DNA of 8,500 nt from assembly GCA_030640865.1 (NCBI GenBank), contig DAOWIP010000286.1:1-8500 (forward strand), given 5' to 3'. Below are positions 5,988-8,500 of this stretch, one piece after another. Below the pieces are notes generated by a model that worked only from the letters and a program-made list of their open reading frames with translations, had not been told where the DNA came from and did not search any database. The stretch is from Sedimentisphaerales bacterium (GTDB lineage Bacteria > Planctomycetota > Phycisphaerae > Sedimentisphaerales > SM23-30). A program made the position numbers and the translations under genes. Position 1 is the stretch's first letter. Each line of letters begins with the position of its first letter.

Positions 5988-7082
5988 ATGAAAATCTCAA
6001 AAAGGACAAAGAAAGTCTCTCGAGAAGGCCGGAAATGGTCCGAAGCGGAAATTGCCCGGTTCCAAAAACTATATCCGAAGTACCATAATTCCAGACTGGC
6101 GGAGATGTTCAACCGTACAGTCAACGCTATTAAAAAGAAGGCTCGCAAACTGTCTCTGGAGAAAAACTATGCCGCTGGTTACCGTCCCCCACGGCCGGCG
6201 GAATCAAAGCCCTGGACCAAAAAAGATGTCAATCTGCTTAAACGGCTTTATCATGATCACTCGACAGTGGAAATAGGTGAAATTATTGGCCGAACCCCCC
6301 AGGCAGTTCAGTCGAGAGTAACTCTGCTGGGAATGAGTAAGCTGAATCGCTGGACGAAACAGGATGATAGCTTACTGAAGCATCTGCATCCCAGGTTGGG
6401 ATACGATGAAATTGCCCGCATACTCAATCGGAGCAGTTCCTCGGTAAGTAACCGTGCCCGCCTGCTGGGGCTGGTGGAAAAGGTTGATAAATGGACGGAT
6501 AAGGACGTTAAGTATCTTATGAAACATTATTCTGAAAAGACAGGTCGGTTCCTTGGCAAAAAGCTTGGCCGTTCGGAAAGTGCTATCCGAAGCAAAGCCA
6601 GAAAATCAGGTCTGGCTCGTCGGCAGATTCAGTCTTCCTGGACTAAGCGGGAGGATGCCCGTCTCAAAAAACTCATGGCCACTCATACCCAGGAAGCGAT
6701 ATCAGAAGAACTGGGAAAAACGTATTCATCGGTTCGCGCCCGTGTTACCAAACTGGGCCTTGCCGATGGAAATGTCTTCTGGACATCCGAAGAAGTCGAA
6801 ATCCTTAAAGAGATGTATTATACTCACAGCAACAGTGAAATTGCCGAAAGACTCGGCTCCACAGACGAAGCCGTGAAAACCAAGGCCAAAAGACTCAAAC
6901 TCGGCAGAAAGAATCGTTGGACAACGGATGAGATAAAACTACTCAGAAAAATTTATCCTCACCATTCCACACGGGAAACAGCACAGTTACTCGGCATGAG
7001 CTTTGGCCGGGTCAGTGCCAAAGCCCAGGAGCTGGGCCTGTATAAAGGCATCAGATATTTGAAATCCATCGGCAAGATATAA
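5988..7082 (+). CDS. Protein of seven tandem GcrA/Myb-like helix-turn-helix modules
   Basis: The 364-residue product consists almost entirely of seven copies of a 41-residue module. Each runs from an invariant Trp to a terminal Leu or Met: 17-57, 76-116, 122-162, 169-209, 218-258, 265-305 and 311-351, with no insertions or deletions. The pattern is W-[TS], a helix with LL-K-LY, a short turn, EIA--LGR, then a helix with AV--KA-KLGL. Position 35 is always Lys or Arg and position 32 always Ile or Val. Linkers are 5-8 residues, except 18 between modules 1 and 2 (Pro-rich). The N-terminus (KISKRTKKVSREGRK) is very basic. The module resembles the GcrA and SANT/Myb trihelical DNA-binding fold. No catalytic, sensor or oligomerisation domain is seen. 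DNA binding is inferred; the target and role are unknown. It follows purE and ends before a terminator hairpin. Confidence 0.85.
   Translation: MKISKRTKKVSREGRKWSEAEIARFQKLYPKYHNSRLAEMFNRTVNAIKKKARKLSLEKNYAAGYRPPRPAESKPWTKKDVNLLKRLYHDHSTVEIGEIIGRTPQAVQSRVTLLGMSKLNRWTKQDDSLLKHLHPRLGYDEIARILNRSSSSVSNRARLLGLVEKVDKWTDKDVKYLMKHYSEKTGRFLGKKLGRSESAIRSKARKSGLARRQIQSSWTKREDARLKKLMATHTQEAISEELGKTYSSVRARVTKLGLADGNVFWTSEEVEILKEMYYTHSNSEIAERLGSTDEAVKTKAKRLKLGRKNRWTTDEIKLLRKIYPHHSTRETAQLLGMSFGRVSAKAQELGLYKGIRYLKSIGKI
6036..7040 (+). repeat. Seven coding repeats of a 41-codon HTH module
   Basis: Module coordinates are 6036-6158, 6213-6335, 6351-6473, 6492-6614, 6639-6761, 6780-6902 and 6918-7040, each exactly 123 bases. 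The repetition is clear in protein but largely worn away in DNA. For example, modules 2 and 7 share 13 of 41 residues. This points to old duplications kept in register by structure, not a recent tandem expansion. Confidence 0.85.
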
Positions 7083-7116
7083 TTTAGTTACTGTTGCGGA
7101 AACATAATGCTGTACG

Positions 7117-7152
7117 AAAACCGCTTGAAAACATGTGTTTTATCGCGGTTTT
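7117..7152 (+). terminator. Probable rho-independent terminator after the multi-HTH gene
   Basis: AAAACCGC (7117-7124) pairs with GCGGTTTT (7145-7152). Inside it AAAACA (7128-7133) pairs with TGTTTT (7136-7141), giving a long hairpin with a 3-by-3 internal loop. The stem ends in TTTT. It lies 34 bases after the stop codon at 7080-7082. Confidence 0.6.
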
Positions 7153-7163
7153 ACCCCCTGATT

Positions 7164-7182
7164 TTAACCCAAGTTCCACAGT
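7164..7182 (+). repeat. Left terminal inverted repeat of the MITE-like element
   Basis: The 19 bases are TTAACCCAAGTTCCACAGT, including the outer TTAA that may be target duplication. It is the exact complement of the right end at 7366-7384. Confidence 0.75.
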
Positions 7183-7365
7183 AGATGAGAAAAAAAGTTT
7201 TTTTCAACTTTTTTTGCTCACTTTTTTGGTGGGTTGGCGGTTTTTCGGGTTGTTATGACAGACGTAGTTTTGGTTTTTTGCTGAAAATACGGCTAATGCT
7301 TTTGAAAGGTGATGTAGTGAAGACTTTCCGCCCTCAGCCTTCAAAAACAGCCTTTTACACCCATA

Positions 7366-7384
7366 ACTGTGGAACTTGGGTTAA
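7366..7384 (-). repeat. Right terminal inverted repeat of the MITE-like element
   Basis: ACTGTGGAACTTGGGTTAA on the plus strand is the exact reverse complement of the left end over all 19 positions. Confidence 0.75.
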
Positions 7385-7406
7385 GCATGGTATTCCGACT
7401 CGGTGC

Positions 7407-7431
7407 CACCTTTCTGTATTTCAGAGAGGTG
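7407..7431. repeat. Hairpin with 10-bp stem
   Basis: CACCTTTCTG (7407-7416) pairs with CAGAGAGGTG (7422-7431) around the five-base loop TATTT, with one G-U pair. It lies between the mobile element and the symporter gene. No T-run follows on the plus strand, so it is either an RNA-level structure or a leftover of an intergenic repeat. Confidence 0.5.
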
Positions 7432-7460
7432 CTCCTGTATAATCTTTGTCGTGTGGCAGT

Positions 7461-7510
7461 GTCTGTCCGGTAGGACAGGCCTTATCAAAATCTTGTCAAT
7501 CCTGTCTGAA
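7461..7510. repeat. Hairpin plus probable dispersed intergenic repeat
   Basis: GTCTGTCC-GGTA-GGACAGGC (7461-7480) forms an 8-bp stem with one G-T pair and a four-base loop. It is followed by ATCTTGTCAATCCTGTCT (7490-7507). The latter resembles the ATCTTGTTAATCCTGTCTAAA-type intergenic sequences I associate with many bacterial genomes, seen here from memory only. Such segments are typically found between genes in many copies. On the minus strand the hairpin lies downstream of the symporter gene and may also help terminate it. Confidence 0.4.
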
Positions 7511-7515
7511 AAGTT

Positions 7516-7528
7516 CCGCCAAAGGCGG
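7516..7528 (-). terminator. Probable terminator of the symporter gene
   Basis: On the minus strand CCGCC-TTT-GGCGG forms a 5-bp GC-only stem, followed by AACTTTT. It begins 6 bases after the symporter stop codon (complement of 7535-7537). The stem is short and the T-run interrupted, so efficiency may be modest. Confidence 0.5.
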
Positions 7529-7534
7529 TTAAGT

Positions 7535-8500
7535 TCATTGGTTTTCGCGCATCCGCCGGAGATAATCTTTGGTCTCACCGGCGACAACACCAATCAGTCC
7601 TATTAGAGCGATCAGGTTGGGCACCGCCATAAGCGCGTTCAGATTATCGGCGATGGTCCAGACCAGGTCCAGTCCGCCTACAGCGCCTAAAACCACAGTG
7701 AGGCAATATATATATCGATAAGGCTTGATCGCCCGTTCCCCTAACAGGTATTCAAAGCAACGGTCTCCGTAATAGCTCCAGGTGATAATGGTAGAGAAAG
7801 CGAAAAAGACCAGGCTGATCGAGACTATCCATTTGCCGAAGCTGGGCAGACTCAAGGCGAAAGCTGCGGCGGTCAGAGACACTCCGGTAGGTAGAGGGTA
7901 TGGCCGGCCGTTTTTATCGAGGAAGGGTTTGGGTACCTCCCCGGTGGTGCCGATTACCTGGATGCCTTCTCCGTTCACGACCATTTTCATGGGAACGCCG
8001 GCACCGCCGGGGCCGTACAGCACCTGGCCCGTGTCGGATTTTACCTGCCAGAGACCGGACGTGATAATTACCAAGGCGGTCATTGTACAGATTATTATCG
8101 TATCGATAAGCGGGCCTAACATTGCCACAAAGCCTTCGCGGGCCATTTCTGTGGTCTTGGCGGCGGCGTAGGCCATGGGTGCCGAGCCAAGCCCGGACTC
8201 ATTGCTGAAAATACCGCGGGCAACACCTTTCTGGATAGTACGGCTGATAACCATACCGAAAAACCCGCCGCCTACAGCCATAGGGCTGAAGGCATAGCGG
8301 AATATCAGGATTAAGGCGTCGGGGATTGCCGAAAAGTTGATTGCCAGAATTACCATCGCCCCAGTGAGATACACGACGCACATCAAGGGGACAATCCTGG
8401 AGGCGACCCCAGCGATACGTTTAATGCCGCCGATTATAACACCGCCGACCATAAAGGCCAACACCAGCCCGATGAGAACCTTGATCGCTATAGTATTGCC
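7535..8500 (-). CDS. Sodium:amino-acid symporter, AGCS family (partial, N-terminus outside window)
   Basis: Inner-membrane carrier that imports alanine, glycine or a related amino acid with Na+. The frame is open to the window edge at 8500, giving 321 visible C-terminal residues, so the true start is further right; GTG at 8464 is internal. Diagnostic segments include VIIGGIKRIAGVASRIVP near the edge, then GVARGIFSNESGLGSAPMAYAAAKT, the core AGCS signature. SLVFFAFSTIITWSYYGDRCFEYLLG follows toward the C-terminus. Several hydrophobic membrane segments are evident, the last about 8 residues before a short charged tail ending KDYLRRMRENQ. A hydrophilic stretch of about 55 residues (7877-8047) separates two membrane segments and looks longer than in the family members I recall. 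The gene converges with the multi-HTH gene across the non-coding interval. Substrate cannot be fixed from sequence. Confidence 0.93.
   Translation of the reverse strand, partial: GNTIAIKVLIGLVLAFMVGGVIIGGIKRIAGVASRIVPLMCVVYLTGAMVILAINFSAIPDALILIFRYAFSPMAVGGGFFGMVISRTIQKGVARGIFSNESGLGSAPMAYAAAKTTEMAREGFVAMLGPLIDTIIICTMTALVIITSGLWQVKSDTGQVLYGPGGAGVPMKMVVNGEGIQVIGTTGEVPKPFLDKNGRPYPLPTGVSLTAAAFALSLPSFGKWIVSISLVFFAFSTIITWSYYGDRCFEYLLGERAIKPYRYIYCLTVVLGAVGGLDLVWTIADNLNALMAVPNLIALIGLIGVVAGETKDYLRRMRENQ

Larger units (their letters stand above)
7164..7384. mobile_element. MITE-like element with 19-bp perfect inverted ends and TTAA flanks
   Basis: TTAACCCAAGTTCCACAGT at 7164-7182 recurs as its exact reverse complement at 7366-7384. 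The match stops immediately outside and inside. Because TTAA is its own complement, the outer four bases on each side can be read as a TTAA target duplication. That leaves a 213-base element (7168-7380) with 15-bp terminal inverted repeats starting CCC. The interior is T-rich, has no credible ORF, and contains an interrupted inner inverted repeat (7291-7306 with 7340-7352). Size, perfect ends, lack of coding capacity and intergenic position fit a non-autonomous miniature element mobilised in trans. TTAA targets and CCC ends recall piggyBac-related and IS1380-like transposases; that link is inference. Confidence 0.65.
7083..7534. other. Non-coding interval of about 450 bases
   Basis: No convincing gene is present between the multi-HTH gene and the symporter. 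The interval holds, in order, the terminator hairpin (7117-7152), a 221-base element with inverted ends (7164-7384), a 10-bp-stem hairpin (7407-7431), an 8-bp-stem hairpin (7461-7480), a segment resembling common dispersed intergenic repeats (7481-7510) and the symporter terminator (7516-7528). The one longer plus-strand frame (7185-7442) crosses the element boundary and encodes a Phe/Trp/Cys-rich low-complexity peptide; I do not consider it a gene. Confidence 0.7.

Noticed and set aside
5988..7082. Recent tandem DNA duplication or assembly artefact in the multi-HTH gene
   Set aside because: The modules are strongly diverged in nucleotide sequence and share only about a third of residues in the pair I compared, so they cannot result from misassembly of identical repeats.
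7185..7442. 85-codon plus-strand frame in the non-coding interval
   Set aside because: The peptide is biased in composition, crosses the right end of the MITE-like element, has no ribosome-binding site and matches no family I know.
7083..7534. CRISPR array or tRNA gene in the intergenic interval
   Set aside because: There are no regularly spaced direct repeats, and none of the hairpins fits a cloverleaf with a T-loop or CCA-end arrangement.
8462..8464. GTG as the start of the symporter gene
   Set aside because: The frame stays open to the window edge and the upstream codons encode membrane-like sequence continuous with the AGCS family, so the gene is simply cut by the window.

Overview
This 8.5 kb window is bacterial chromosome, close to balanced in base composition and densely coded. 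I read it as most likely from the Planctomycetota, perhaps a Phycisphaerae-like lineage. The basis is the trpS-scpA pairing, the exported Gfo/Idh/MocA-type oxidoreductase and the unusual short UvrC. This assignment is inference from gene style; no rRNA or other decisive marker is present.

Layout. Positions 1-243 hold the 3' end of an unrecognised plus-strand gene. It is followed by trpS (306-1280, tryptophanyl-tRNA synthetase), scpA (1398-2279, kleisin of the SMC condensin) and a RidA-family gene (2283-2762) only 3 bases after scpA. After a 150-base gap with two abutting palindromes comes a secreted Gfo/Idh/MocA-like protein (2913-3926). It converges, 11 bases apart, on a minus-strand uvrC (3938-5266). 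That UvrC keeps its GIY-YIG, Fe-S cysteine, UVR and RNase H parts but lacks the usual central linker and the C-terminal helix-hairpin-helix domain. From a 106-base divergent region, purE (5373-5939) runs on the plus strand, followed 48 bases later by the most unusual gene here (5988-7082). It encodes seven gap-free 41-residue Trp-Thr helix-turn-helix modules of GcrA/Myb-like appearance. Positions 7083-7534 are non-coding and contain a terminator hairpin, a 221-base MITE-like element with perfect inverted ends and apparent TTAA duplications, and several further hairpins. The window ends inside a minus-strand sodium:amino-acid (AGCS) symporter gene (7535 to beyond 8500).

How the genes relate. 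Most are housekeeping functions: translation, chromosome segregation, metabolite repair, nucleotide excision repair and purine synthesis. They form short independent transcription units, not one pathway. Two starts (uvrC clearly, scpA possibly) have -10 elements so close to the ATG that the mRNAs would be leaderless, while the other complete genes have ordinary Shine-Dalgarno sequences. No tRNA, rRNA, CRISPR array, intact transposase or phage gene was seen. The best candidates for undescribed biology are the seven-module DNA-binding-type protein, the minimal UvrC and the small TTAA-flanked element.
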